64,000 nucleotides of DNA from CAG-791 sp045113775 (GCA_045113775.1 JBGUJH010000067.1:124001-188000); one strand, 5' to 3'; positions 33,084 through 41,617 are shown, counted from the stretch's first letter. Notes: generated by a model not told the origin, from the sequence alone. Numbers and translations are program-made.

Positions 33084-34334
33084 ATGGGAATGACAATAGC
33101 CGAAAAGATCATCGCCCGCGCCGCAGGCGCCCCCGCCGTAAAGGCCGGCGAGATCCATACCGTCACGCTCGACTATCTGATGAGCAACGATGGGACAACA
33201 CACCTCACTATTGATATGTACAATAAGCTCCGCAATCCGCGCATCGCGGACAAGAGCAAACTCGTCTGGATCGTAGATCACAACGTGCCCTGCGACAGCC
33301 CCAAGACGGCGGCATCACAGAAAAAGATGCGCGATTTTGCCAGGGACAACGGCATTACCTTCTACGAAGGCGCCGGCGTATGTCACCAGATCATGTGCGA
33401 GAAGCACGTAGTGCCCGGCCAACTCATCTTCGGCGCGGACAGCCACACCTGCGCTTATGGTGCTCTCGGCGCCTTCGGAACAGGCGTCGGCTGCACGGAC
33501 TACCTTTACGGCATGGTGACGGGCGGCTCCTGGGTCATGGTCCCCGAGACACTCCGCTTCAACCTCACCGGAAAGCTGAATGACCGCGTGACCGCAAGAG
33601 ACCTGATCCTGACCATCATCGGAATGATCGGGGCCAACGGCGCCAACTATCACGCTATGGAATTTGTCGGCGACGGCATGAAGAACCTGACAATGAGCGA
33701 CCGCATCTCCATCTGCAACCTCTGCGTGGAAGCGGGTGCCAAAACAGCGCTTATGGAGGTCGACGACGTCACTCTCGCTTATCTTGAGGAGCACGGCGGA
33801 AGGAAGCCGGCTGCCTGCTTTAAGAGCGACGAAGACGCAGTATTTGAGAAGACCTATGATATCGACCTGTCCGCCATTGTTCCTGTAGTCGCAAAGCCTC
33901 ACTTCGTGGACAACCTGTCCCCTGTAGACAACGTCAAGGGCGTAAAGATCAACGAAGCATTCCTGGGATCCTGCAACAACGGCCGCATCGAGGACCTGCG
34001 CCTGGGCGCTTCCATTATCAAAGGGCACAAGGTAGCTGACAAAGTCCGCTTCCTCGTCGTTCCCGCGAGCCAGGAAGTCTACAGACAGGCCCTGCGCGAA
34101 GGGCTTCTGGACATCTTCATGGAAGCCGGCGCCATGGTCATGAACCCCAACTGCAGCGTCTGCTGGGGAAGCTGCCAGGGCGTAATAGGAGCCGGAGAAG
34201 TACTGATCAGCACCGGTACCCGCAATTTCAAGGGACGCGCGGGCGACAAGAATTCATTTGTCTATCTGGGCAGCGCGGCAACCGTCACCGCATCCGCTAT
34301 TGCAGGCGAGATCGTATCGCCTTACACTTATTGA
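33084..34334 (+). CDS. leuC: Isopropylmalate isomerase-like large subunit (LeuC family), pair 1
   Basis: A 416-residue aconitase-family catalytic subunit. Seen motifs: IFGADSHTCAYGALGAFGTG, the cluster-Cys motif here as SCNNGR (usually SCTNGR), and the second pair in NCSVCWGSC. Three cysteines for a 4Fe-4S cluster are therefore available. The protein would hydrate and dehydrate a 2-hydroxy dicarboxylate with the LeuD partner. It differs clearly from the pair-2 large subunit (for example VWIVDHNVPCD against VLIYDHLVPAS), so the two are not a recent duplication. SD GGAGG. Exact substrate not decided. Confidence 0.85.
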   Translation: MGMTIAEKIIARAAGAPAVKAGEIHTVTLDYLMSNDGTTHLTIDMYNKLRNPRIADKSKLVWIVDHNVPCDSPKTAASQKKMRDFARDNGITFYEGAGVCHQIMCEKHVVPGQLIFGADSHTCAYGALGAFGTGVGCTDYLYGMVTGGSWVMVPETLRFNLTGKLNDRVTARDLILTIIGMIGANGANYHAMEFVGDGMKNLTMSDRISICNLCVEAGAKTALMEVDDVTLAYLEEHGGRKPAACFKSDEDAVFEKTYDIDLSAIVPVVAKPHFVDNLSPVDNVKGVKINEAFLGSCNNGRIEDLRLGASIIKGHKVADKVRFLVVPASQEVYRQALREGLLDIFMEAGAMVMNPNCSVCWGSCQGVIGAGEVLISTGTRNFKGRAGDKNSFVYLGSAATVTASAIAGEIVSPYTY

Positions 34335-34382
34335 TTTCTGACTACACTCATCAGTCAAAATATTAAAGAAGTGAGGAACACT

Positions 34383-34877
34383 ATGGAACAATTTACAGGC
34401 AAAGTATGGCTCCTCGGCGACGATATCGACACGGATATCATCATTCCCACCGAGTACCTGGCTCTCAAGACAGTAAAAGATATGGCGCCTTTCGGCTTCA
34501 GTCCTCTCAGGCCTGAGCTGGCCGGACAGATTCAGCCCGGCGACATCATCGTGGCCGGCAAGAACTTCGGCTGCGGCTCCTCCCGCGAGCAGGCGCCGGA
34601 AGTCATCAAGGCGCTCGGCGTGCGTGCCGTAATCGCCCGTTCTTACGCGCGTATCTTCTTCCGCAACGCGATCAACAACGGTCTCTTTCTCATCGAGAAC
34701 GACACGCTCTGCGACGATGTGAAGGAAGGCGACGAGATCACCGTGAACGTCGGAGAGTCCATCGAATACAATGGCAAAACATACCCGATCTCCGCCCTCC
34801 CCGACAACCTGCTCGACATTCTCGAAGCCGGCGGGCTGGTCAAGGCGATGCAGAAGCTCAACGGCATTATCAAGTAG
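34383..34877 (+). CDS. leuD: Isopropylmalate isomerase-like small subunit (LeuD family), pair 2
   Basis: A 164-residue small subunit; the ATG at 34383 follows the SD GTGAGG, while an in-frame GTG at 34371 overlaps that SD. The sequence starts MEQFTGKVWLLGDDIDTDII and shows NFGCGSSREQAPEVIKALGV. The specificity loop reads EYLALKT, different from pair 1 (QYLLYPT). The spacing of 48 bases from the pair-1 large subunit and of 11 to the pair-2 large subunit indicates one operon. Either this pair or pair 1 should serve leucine synthesis; the other could act in the citramalate route to isoleucine or in another pathway. Confidence 0.86.
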   Translation: MEQFTGKVWLLGDDIDTDIIIPTEYLALKTVKDMAPFGFSPLRPELAGQIQPGDIIVAGKNFGCGSSREQAPEVIKALGVRAVIARSYARIFFRNAINNGLFLIENDTLCDDVKEGDEITVNVGESIEYNGKTYPISALPDNLLDILEAGGLVKAMQKLNGIIK

Positions 34878-34888
34878 GAGGAAAGCAC

Positions 34889-36199
34889 ATGGGATCCACT
34901 CTGATTGAAAAAATATTCGCACATAATATCGGTGCTGACTCCGTAAAAGCCGGCGACATCATTACCGTGAACGTCGACCGCGTGATGATCCACGATATTT
35001 TCATTCCTTTTGTCAAGGACAAGTTCGAGGAGATGGGCTTCACAAAAATCTGGGATCCTGACAGGACTGTCCTGATCTATGACCATCTCGTCCCTGCCAG
35101 CCAGCTCGACGACCCCCGCCATCACCACATCGGCGACGAGTTCTGCGACAAATACGGCGTTAAGAACGTGCACCGCTCCGACGGCATCTGCCATCAGCTG
35201 ATGACAGAAGCGGGTTATGTAAAACCTGGTGACGTCGCATTCGGCACAGACTCTCATACCGTCACCTATGGCTGTGTCGGCGCCTTCTCCACCGGGATCG
35301 GTTACACGGAGATGGCCAGTATCCTGGGGACCGGCAAGCTCTGGGTGCGCGTCCCCGAGACGATCCGGGTCAACATCGAGGGCACACTCCCCGCGAATGT
35401 GACATCAAAAGACGTCATCCTGACGATCATCGGCGATCTCAGGGCAGACGGCGCCACCTACAAGTCCCTGGAATTCGCAGGCAGCACTTTTGACGCCATG
35501 TCCGTCGCCAGCCGCATGACCATGTCCAACATGACCGTAGAATGTGGAGCCAAGTGCGGACTCTTCTCTCCTGACGCAAAGACTGCCGAGTACTGCGGCC
35601 TGAACGGGCTCGATGACTTTCTCCTGACTCTTCACGGCGACGAAGACGCAGAATACGCGCAGATCCTTAACTACCGCGCGGAAGATTTTGTCCCTGTCAT
35701 GGCTTGTCCTTCCCAGGTCGACAAGATCAAACCCGTCACGCAGGTCATCTCCGAGGCTGCTTCTATGGAAGAAGGAAGCGTTGTTCCCGGCGTCGGTCTC
35801 ATCGAAGACGGCTCCGTCCGCGTGGACCAGGTCTTCATCGGCTCCTGCACCAACGGACGCCTCGAGGATCTGCAGGCAGCAGCGGCGGTCCTGAAGGACA
35901 AGCACGTCGCGCCTTTCGTCAAGCTGATCGTCACACCTGCCAGCCGCAAGATTTACAGGGAGGCTCTTGCCGACGGTACTCTGGACATCCTCGCTCAGGC
36001 GGGCGCCATGATCACGACCCCCGGCTGCGGCCTCTGCTGCGGCAGAACAGGCGGCATTCTTACAGATAATGAAGTTGTTGTCGCCACCAATAACCGCAAC
36101 TTCCTGGGCCGCATGGGCACCTCCAAGGTCAACATCTACCTTGCCTCCCCTGTAACGGCAGCAAACTGCGCAGTAGCGGGCAAAATAGTAACACCGTAA
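34889..36199 (+). CDS. leuC: Isopropylmalate isomerase-like large subunit (LeuC family), pair 2
   Basis: A 436-residue aconitase-family subunit. Motifs: AFGTDSHTVTYGCVGAFSTG, the canonical cluster motif SCTNGR, and PGCGLCCGRTGG supplying the remaining Cys ligands. It keeps the standard SCTNGR where pair 1 has SCNNGR, which makes pair 2 the better candidate for the ordinary isopropylmalate isomerase, although its active-site surroundings (IYDHLVPAS) also depart from the usual FDHxxP. SD AGGAGG lies 7 bases from the ATG. It is the last gene before a terminator shared with the convergent ilvC. leuA and leuB are not in the window. Confidence 0.86.
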   Translation: MGSTLIEKIFAHNIGADSVKAGDIITVNVDRVMIHDIFIPFVKDKFEEMGFTKIWDPDRTVLIYDHLVPASQLDDPRHHHIGDEFCDKYGVKNVHRSDGICHQLMTEAGYVKPGDVAFGTDSHTVTYGCVGAFSTGIGYTEMASILGTGKLWVRVPETIRVNIEGTLPANVTSKDVILTIIGDLRADGATYKSLEFAGSTFDAMSVASRMTMSNMTVECGAKCGLFSPDAKTAEYCGLNGLDDFLLTLHGDEDAEYAQILNYRAEDFVPVMACPSQVDKIKPVTQVISEAASMEEGSVVPGVGLIEDGSVRVDQVFIGSCTNGRLEDLQAAAAVLKDKHVAPFVKLIVTPASRKIYREALADGTLDILAQAGAMITTPGCGLCCGRTGGILTDNEVVVATNNRNFLGRMGTSKVNIYLASPVTAANCAVAGKIVTP

Positions 36200-36241
36200 A
36201 GACTATCAAATCTATGACTCACAAAACGAAGCCGCAGTAGT

Positions 36242-36262
36242 TAAGGCTCGCAGAGCGATCCG
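36242..36262 (+). repeat. Short copy H of the dispersed palindromic element
   Basis: TAAGGCTCGCAGAGCGATCC, the first hairpin of the element, in the convergent gap between leuC and ilvC. The following TCCGG...CCGGA forms a small hairpin not related to the family. Confidence 0.55.
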
Positions 36263-36286
36263 GTATTATTCTCCGGAATGCAGAAA

Positions 36287-36337
36287 GCCGCCGCGCTGAG
36301 AATCATCAGGATTCCCGGCGCGGCGGCCTCATTTTTC
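36287..36337 (+). terminator. Terminator between the convergent leu and ilvC genes
   Basis: Ten-base GC stem (GCCGCCGCGC and its complement) with an inner GAATC/GATTC pair, then CTCATTTTTC on the plus strand. On the minus strand the trailing sequence is TTTCTG, so it may also stop ilvC transcripts, less efficiently. Confidence 0.75.
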
Positions 36338-36350
36338 TTTATGTCCGTGA

Positions 36351-37379
36351 TCAGTTGTTGATCAGCATATCGCCTTCGTTGTTCCAGCTGTACATCTTGC
36401 GGATCTCCGCGCCGATCTTCTCAGCGGGATGCTCTGCATTGAGCTTTCTCATAGCGTTGAAGTGAACCTGCTGGCCTGCGGAAGGGCTCATCTCAAGCAG
36501 GAATTCCTTAGCGAAGGAACCGTCCTGGATGTCAGCGAGGATCTTCTTCATAGCTTTTCTGGTCTCATCTGTGATGATCTTGGGACCTGTGATATAGTCG
36601 CCGTACTCAGCTGTGTTGGAGATGGAATATCTCATTCCTGCGAAACCGGACTGATAGATCAGGTCGACGATCAGCTTCATCTCGTGTACGCACTCGAAAT
36701 ATGCGTTGCGGGGATCATAGCCTGCCTCTACCAGAGTCTCGAAACCAGCCTTCATCAGAGCGCAAACGCCGCCGCAGAGGACAGCCTGCTCACCGAACAG
36801 ATCGGTCTCGGTCTCAGTTCTGAAAGTGGTCTCAAGGATACCTGCGCGGGAAGCGCCGATGCCTGCGCCATATGCAAGAGCCTTGTCCAGAGCCTGGCCG
36901 GTAGCATCCTGATATACAGCGACGAGGGAAGGAGTTCCCTTGCCTGCCTGGTACTCGCTGCGGACTGTGTGTCCGGGAGCCTTGGGAGCGATCATTGTTA
37001 CGTCAACATCTGCCGGAGGCTTGATCAGACCGAAATGAATGTTGAAGCCGTGAGCAAACATGAGCATATCGCCGGCCTTGAGGTTGGGCTCGATGTCCTT
37101 CTTGTACATAGCTGCCTGCTTCTCATCGTTGATCAGGATCATGATGATGTCCGCCATCTTAGCTGCCTCAGCAGTATTGTAAACTGTGAGTCCCTGAGCC
37201 TCAGCTTTAGCTTTGGACTTGGATCCCTCATAAAGACCTACAATAACATTGCATCCGGACTCCTTGAGGTTGAGTGCATGCGCATGACCCTGGCTGCCGT
37301 AGCCGATAATAGCAATAGTCTTGCCCTCCAGTACTGACAGGTTGCAGTCTTCCTGGTAATAGATCTTAGCTTCTGACAT
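36351..37379 (-). CDS. ilvC: Ketol-acid reductoisomerase
   Basis: The 342-residue class I enzyme that isomerises and reduces acetolactate or acetohydroxybutyrate, second common step of valine, leucine and isoleucine synthesis. The Rossmann motif is GYGSQGHAHALNL; the catalytic domain has the metal residues in ETTFRTETETDLFGEQAVLCGG and the late YSISNTAEYGDY. GGAGG lies 10 bases before the ATG. The upstream neighbour on the strand is an acetolactate synthase small-subunit gene with its own promoter; the gap of 105 bases contains a short copy of the palindromic element. Confidence 0.97.
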   Translation of the reverse strand: MSEAKIYYQEDCNLSVLEGKTIAIIGYGSQGHAHALNLKESGCNVIVGLYEGSKSKAKAEAQGLTVYNTAEAAKMADIIMILINDEKQAAMYKKDIEPNLKAGDMLMFAHGFNIHFGLIKPPADVDVTMIAPKAPGHTVRSEYQAGKGTPSLVAVYQDATGQALDKALAYGAGIGASRAGILETTFRTETETDLFGEQAVLCGGVCALMKAGFETLVEAGYDPRNAYFECVHEMKLIVDLIYQSGFAGMRYSISNTAEYGDYITGPKIITDETRKAMKKILADIQDGSFAKEFLLEMSPSAGQQVHFNAMRKLNAEHPAEKIGAEIRKMYSWNNEGDMLINN

Positions 37380-37462
37380 TTTTTCTTTTCCTCCATAAAT
37401 ATCTTAGTATATCTCCACCGGACCGGCAGTTCCGACCCGGACAGAAAACTATGTTGACGGCC

Positions 37463-37484
37463 CCTTAAAGAGCCGCTGTGCCGC
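37463..37484 (+). repeat. Degenerate short copy I of the dispersed palindromic element
   Basis: CCTTAAAGAGCCGCTGTGCCG, resembling the GAGCCGCTGCGCCG part of the element with the first arm lost; it touches the stop codon of ilvN. Weakest member of the family. Confidence 0.35.
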
Positions 37485-38006
37485 TCAGACGAGCTTGTCG
37501 AGATAGATGACGTTCTTGGTGCCTCTTCCCAGACCTGCGACGCCGGTCCTGGCAAGTTCCAGGATCTCATAGCCGCTGACAAGTTTCAGGAACGCGTCGA
37601 CCTTTCCGGAATTACCGGTGACCTCGATCATAAGGCTCTCGTTGGAAACATCAATGATATTGCCTCTGAAAATATTGGCCAAAGCGATCACATTCTCTCT
37701 CTGGTCCGCGTTTGCCCTGACCTTGATCATAGCCAGTTCACGGAAAACACTCTCTTCAGGCTTGAGTTCATGGATATCCCTGACATCCACCAGCTTGCCC
37801 ACCTGCTTCTCGATCTGCTCCATGATGTCGTTGTCGCCGGAAGTCACTACTGTGATCCTCGTGATCGTAGGCTCTGCGGTGACGCCTGCCGTAATACTCT
37901 CGATGTTGTATCCTCTTCTGGAGAACAGTCCGGAAATACGGCTCAGTACACCGGAATTGTTGTCAACAAGGATCTGGAACACCTTCCTGTTGTTCTCTTC
38001 ACTCAT
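37485..38006 (-). CDS. ilvN: Acetolactate synthase regulatory (small) subunit, copy 1
   Basis: A 173-residue ACT-domain protein that binds the IlvB catalytic subunit and mediates valine feedback. The ACT domain is at the N-terminus (VFQILVDNNSGVLSRISGLF, then RRGYNIESITAGVTAEPTIT) and the ALS_ss C-terminal domain follows (ELAMIKVRANADQRENVIAL). The start at 38006 is chosen from AAGGGA nine bases upstream. It is not adjacent to ilvB: copy 2 lies between, with a 175-base gap that carries a promoter and two inverted repeats. It is likely cotranscribed with ilvC downstream. Confidence 0.94.
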   Translation of the reverse strand: MSEENNRKVFQILVDNNSGVLSRISGLFSRRGYNIESITAGVTAEPTITRITVVTSGDNDIMEQIEKQVGKLVDVRDIHELKPEESVFRELAMIKVRANADQRENVIALANIFRGNIIDVSNESLMIEVTGNSGKVDAFLKLVSGYEILELARTGVAGLGRGTKNVIYLDKLV

Positions 38007-38019
38007 TTCATCTTTTCCC

Positions 38020-38055
38020 TTCATTTGATGAATTTAATTCATTCATCTGATGAAT
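38020..38055 (-). promoter_or_regulatory. Two inverted repeats in the ilvN leader
   Basis: ATTCATC-T-GATGAAT at 38041-38055 and TTCAT-TTG-ATGAA at 38020-38032, arranged in tandem about 21 bases apart between the predicted transcription start and the ilvN SD. They look like two sites for one dimeric regulator, or a small leader structure. Confidence 0.45.
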
Positions 38056-38083
38056 ATTTTTGACGTTTCGCCAAATTGCAACT

Positions 38084-38112
38084 ATTATAACGCTGCATCC
38101 CTGTCAAGTCAA
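38084..38112 (-). promoter_or_regulatory. Promoter of ilvN(1)-ilvC
   Basis: TTGACT (38112-38107), 17-base spacer, TATAAT (38089-38084), giving a leader of about 70 bases before the ilvN start. It is located after the stop of ilvN copy 2, so the downstream half of the ilv cluster can be expressed independently of ilvB. Confidence 0.7.
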
Positions 38113-38181
38113 ATCCAAATGGCCGCAGAAATGCGCTGATTTATGCCTTTCAAAGACAATATCTGTTTGCCATGCAGGCTT

Positions 38182-38670
38182 TTATTTGCCCTGCTCGCTG
38201 CACTTGAGCAGTGCCAGGGTGCCTGTCCTCGCGATCTCGATGATGCTGACTGTACGCAGAGTATCCAAAAAGATCTGCACTCTCTCGGGAGTGTCGCACA
38301 TCTGGATGGTCATCATGGTCTTGGACATATCCACTATTTTGGCTCCCATGATGTCGCAGTTCTCCATGATATCCTTGCGGTTGGTGCGGTTGTAGCGCAC
38401 TTTCACCAGCATCAGCTCGCGGTTGATGCTCTCTGTCTCGTCGAAGGTCTTGACCTTGATCACATCGAGCTTTTTGTTGAGCTGCTTCTCGATCTGCTCG
38501 AGTGTTCTGCGGTCACCGGTCGAAACGATCACCATATTGGAAACATTCTTGTCTTCCGTCTCTCCCACTGCAAGGGAGTCGATGTTAAAGCATCTGCGCC
38601 AAAATAGTCCCGCGACCTTGCACAGCACACCGGAACGGTTTTCAACAAGAACAGAATAAATTCTCTTCAT
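38182..38670 (-). CDS. ilvN: Acetolactate synthase regulatory (small) subunit, copy 2
   Basis: A 162-residue second ALS small subunit, 23 bases after ilvB and therefore its nearest partner. The ACT domain reads IYSVLVENRSGVLCKVAGLF then RRCFNIDSLAVGETEDKNVS; the C-terminal domain is recognised by ELMLVKVRYNRTNRKDIMEN. It is related to copy 1 but diverged throughout, so the duplication is old. In other bacteria tandem or fused small subunits form one composite regulator; here the two are separate genes under apparently separate promoters. SD AAGGGGGAG. Confidence 0.94.
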   Translation of the reverse strand: MKRIYSVLVENRSGVLCKVAGLFWRRCFNIDSLAVGETEDKNVSNMVIVSTGDRRTLEQIEKQLNKKLDVIKVKTFDETESINRELMLVKVRYNRTNRKDIMENCDIMGAKIVDMSKTMMTIQMCDTPERVQIFLDTLRTVSIIEIARTGTLALLKCSEQGK

Positions 38671-38693
38671 AACTGCTCCCCCTTTCTTCCGGA

Positions 38694-40358
38694 TCAGACT
38701 ACCAGCTTCGGATCGATGATCACTTCAAGGAGCGTTGACTCGTCGTCTGCCAGAAACGCCTCGATCCCGCTGTCCATATCTTCCACTGCGGCGATCTGCT
38801 GATAGCGGATCCCGTAAGCTTCCGCGAGCTTACTGAAATCCGGGATAGAGTCGCCCAGGTCGATGACCGAATAGCGGTCCTGGTAGGTAAAGTGCTGATA
38901 CTGGCGCACCAGTCCCAGAACATTGTTGCGGAGAACGACGATCTTGACCGGCACATTGTACTGCTTCATGGTCGCAAGTTCCATCATTGTCATCTGGAAA
39001 CCTCCGTCGCCGCAGACCGCCACTACCTGGCGGTCAGGCGCTCCGAGTTTGGCTCCGAGTGCCGCAGGGACGGAATATCCCATGGTCCCCATACCTCCGC
39101 TCGTGAGGAAGCGGCTGTTTTCCTTGATCACGCAGTTGGCGCAGGACCAGAGCTGGTTCTGGCCCACGTCCGCGACATAGACCGCATCATCTTTCATGGC
39201 TCTGGAGAGGCGCTTGATGAAGATCTCGGGATTGACCATCAGAGCGTTGATCTCCTGCTCCGTCAGTGTGGAGGAGTACATGTGACGTTTTCTTCTGGAC
39301 GCATTCTGCGTGTCGTCTTTGTACCCGTCCAGCTTGTCGATCCAGAGCGAATAATCCGCAGTGATTTCGGATTTGTTGAATTCCTCGAAAACATGCATGA
39401 TGTCGCCTACCAGCGGAATCGTGGGACCCGCGTTCTTGCCGATCTCGGCGGGGTCGACATCGATGTGCACCAATACTTTATTCTCTGTGATAAGGTCAGG
39501 CTGGCTGATCGTGCGGTCCGCGACGCGCGCTCCCACCATGATGATCATATCCGCGTCGTTCATGGCCCTGTTGCCGTACGCCTGCCCGTTATTTCCCACC
39601 ATTCCGTAGAACAGGAAATGGTTGGTGGGAAGAACGCCCAGACCCATCATAGTGCAGACGACCGGGACGTCATTCTTCTCAACGAACTTGCGCACTTCCT
39701 GCTTGGCGCCGGTGCTCAGATGCACTCCGCCGCCGACGCAGATAATAGGTCTCTTGGCCTTCTGCAGTTCTTTGATCACTCTCTTGATCTGAACGGCGTG
39801 TCCCGTGACAGTGGGCTTGTAAGTGCGGATGCTGACCGTATCGGGATAAGCGAATTTGCGGATCTCGGATTTCTGGATATCGATCGGAACATCGATCAGG
39901 ACAGGGCCCTTGCGGCCTGTGCTGGCGATGTGGAAAGCTTCTTTTATGATCCTGGGTATATCCGAGGCCCTTCGCACGATATAACTGAATTTGACAAAGG
40001 ATTCGCAGGCTCCGGAGACGTCGACCTCCTGGAACACGTCACTGCCCATGAGGTTGGAGTCAACCTGTCCCGTGATGCAGACCAGCGGAATGCTGTCCGC
40101 AAACGCGGTGGCAATGCCTGTGATCAGGTTTGTGGCGCCGGGACCGCTGGTAGCAACAGCGACGCCTACTTTGCCCGTGATCCTGGCGTAGCCGCTGGCT
40201 TCGTGGGCCGCGTTCTGCTCCTGCCTTACCAGGATCGTCTTGATCTTCGTATCAAGAATACTGTTGAAAAAAGGACAGATCGCCACTCCGGGATACCCGA
40301 AGACGTATTCGACTCCCTCGAGCTCGAGGCATTTCACAATTGCATCTGCTGCTATCAT
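38694..40358 (-). CDS. ilvB: Acetolactate synthase catalytic (large) subunit
   Basis: A 554-residue thiamine diphosphate enzyme catalysing the first common step of branched-chain amino acid synthesis. The catalytic Glu lies in LVRQEQNAAHEASGYAR; the ThDP/Mg motif is CGDGGFQMTMMELATMKQYN. The three domains of the pyruvate oxidase fold are present at normal length. GGGAGG precedes the ATG. It begins 17 bases after the tyrS stop, so tyrosyl-tRNA synthetase and acetolactate synthase are apparently on one mRNA, and it is followed by ilvN copy 2. Confidence 0.96.
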   Translation of the reverse strand: MIAADAIVKCLELEGVEYVFGYPGVAICPFFNSILDTKIKTILVRQEQNAAHEASGYARITGKVGVAVATSGPGATNLITGIATAFADSIPLVCITGQVDSNLMGSDVFQEVDVSGACESFVKFSYIVRRASDIPRIIKEAFHIASTGRKGPVLIDVPIDIQKSEIRKFAYPDTVSIRTYKPTVTGHAVQIKRVIKELQKAKRPIICVGGGVHLSTGAKQEVRKFVEKNDVPVVCTMMGLGVLPTNHFLFYGMVGNNGQAYGNRAMNDADMIIMVGARVADRTISQPDLITENKVLVHIDVDPAEIGKNAGPTIPLVGDIMHVFEEFNKSEITADYSLWIDKLDGYKDDTQNASRRKRHMYSSTLTEQEINALMVNPEIFIKRLSRAMKDDAVYVADVGQNQLWSCANCVIKENSRFLTSGGMGTMGYSVPAALGAKLGAPDRQVVAVCGDGGFQMTMMELATMKQYNVPVKIVVLRNNVLGLVRQYQHFTYQDRYSVIDLGDSIPDFSKLAEAYGIRYQQIAAVEDMDSGIEAFLADDESTLLEVIIDPKLVV

Positions 40359-40375
40359 CTATCATCCTCCCGATG

Positions 40376-41617
40376 TCAGCTCTTAACCAGTTTGAAGCTC
40401 TTCTTTCCTCTCTTGACGAGCTTGCCGTCCTTAAGATCTTCTTTCTTAAAGACTGCCTTGAAATCCTGGACCTTCACGCCGTCGACGGTGACGCCGCCCT
40501 GCTGGACATCCCGGCGCGCGTCGCCTCTGGACTTCTCCAGGCCTGCTTTGACAAGGATCGTCAAAATATCGACTTCCCCGTTCTCATTGAAGTCCTCTGC
40601 CGCGAGCACCGCGGTAGGAACGTTGTCCATGCTTCCGGGTGTAGCTGCACTGAAGAGTGCCTCTGCGCCCGCCTTGGCCTTGGCTGCCTCGTCGCTGCCG
40701 TGAACCAGTGTTGTAAGCTCAGTCGCAAGGATCTCCTTTGCAGTGTTGAGCTGAGCGCCTTCCCACTTGTCCATCTCGTCGATCTGCTCGAGAGGAAGGA
40801 AAGTCATCATGCGCAGGCACTTGAGAACATCGGCGTCGCCGATATTTCTCCAGTACTGGTAGAAATCGTAAGGGGAAGTCTTGTCGGGATCGAGCCAGAC
40901 TGCGCCCTTCGCTGTTTTGCCCATCTTCTTGCCCTCAGAATTGAGCAGGAGTGTGATGGTCATGGCGTACGCGTCCTTGCTGAGCTTCTTGCGGATCAGC
41001 TCTGTGCCGGCCAGCATGTTGCTCCACTGATCGTCTCCGCCGAACTGCATGTTGCAGCCGTACGTCCGGTACAGGTTGTAGAAGTCAAAAGCCTGCATGA
41101 TCATGTAGTTGAATTCAAGGAAGCTCAGACCCTTCTCCATACGCTGCTCGTAGCATCTTGCGCGGAGCATTTCATTTACGCTGAAGCAGGAGCCGATCTC
41201 CCTGAGGAACTCGATGTAATTGAGGTCCCTGAGCCAGTCCGCGTTGTTGACCATCATGGCCTTGCCTTCGCCGAACTCGATAAAGCGGCTCATCTGTTTC
41301 TTAAAGCACTCGCAGTTGTGGTCGATCTGCTCAACTGTCATCATGGAGCGAAGATCGGTGCGGCCTGAGGGGTCGCCGATCATGCCGGTGCCGCCGCCAA
41401 CGAGGGCTATGGGCTTGTTGCCCGCCTCCTGTAGTCTCTTCATGAGAAGAAGTGCCATGAAGTGGCCTACATGCAGGGAATCCGCTGTGGGGTCAAAGCC
41501 GATATAGAAAGTAGCTTTGCCGTCGTTGACCAGGTCCCTGATCTCGGCGGGGTCCGTAAGCTGTGCCAGAAGGCCTCTGGCCTGCAGTTCCTCGTAGATT
41601 TTCATGTTCTTTTCCAT
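40376..41617 (-). CDS. tyrS: Tyrosyl-tRNA synthetase
   Basis: A 413-residue class I synthetase for tRNA-Tyr. The HIGH motif appears as HVGHF, the tyrosine pocket around MQAFDFYNLYRTYGCNMQFG, and the KMSKS motif as KMGKT. An S4 RNA-binding domain is at the C-terminus (SRGDARRDVQQGGVTVDGVK). The ATG at 41617 is chosen from AGGAGA 10 bases upstream and because the family starts here; an earlier ATG at 41719 would add unrelated residues encoded by intergenic repeat sequence. The gene precedes ilvB by 17 bases. No T-box was seen in the 182-base gap upstream. Confidence 0.96.
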   Translation of the reverse strand: MEKNMKIYEELQARGLLAQLTDPAEIRDLVNDGKATFYIGFDPTADSLHVGHFMALLLMKRLQEAGNKPIALVGGGTGMIGDPSGRTDLRSMMTVEQIDHNCECFKKQMSRFIEFGEGKAMMVNNADWLRDLNYIEFLREIGSCFSVNEMLRARCYEQRMEKGLSFLEFNYMIMQAFDFYNLYRTYGCNMQFGGDDQWSNMLAGTELIRKKLSKDAYAMTITLLLNSEGKKMGKTAKGAVWLDPDKTSPYDFYQYWRNIGDADVLKCLRMMTFLPLEQIDEMDKWEGAQLNTAKEILATELTTLVHGSDEAAKAKAGAEALFSAATPGSMDNVPTAVLAAEDFNENGEVDILTILVKAGLEKSRGDARRDVQQGGVTVDGVKVQDFKAVFKKEDLKDGKLVKRGKKSFKLVKS

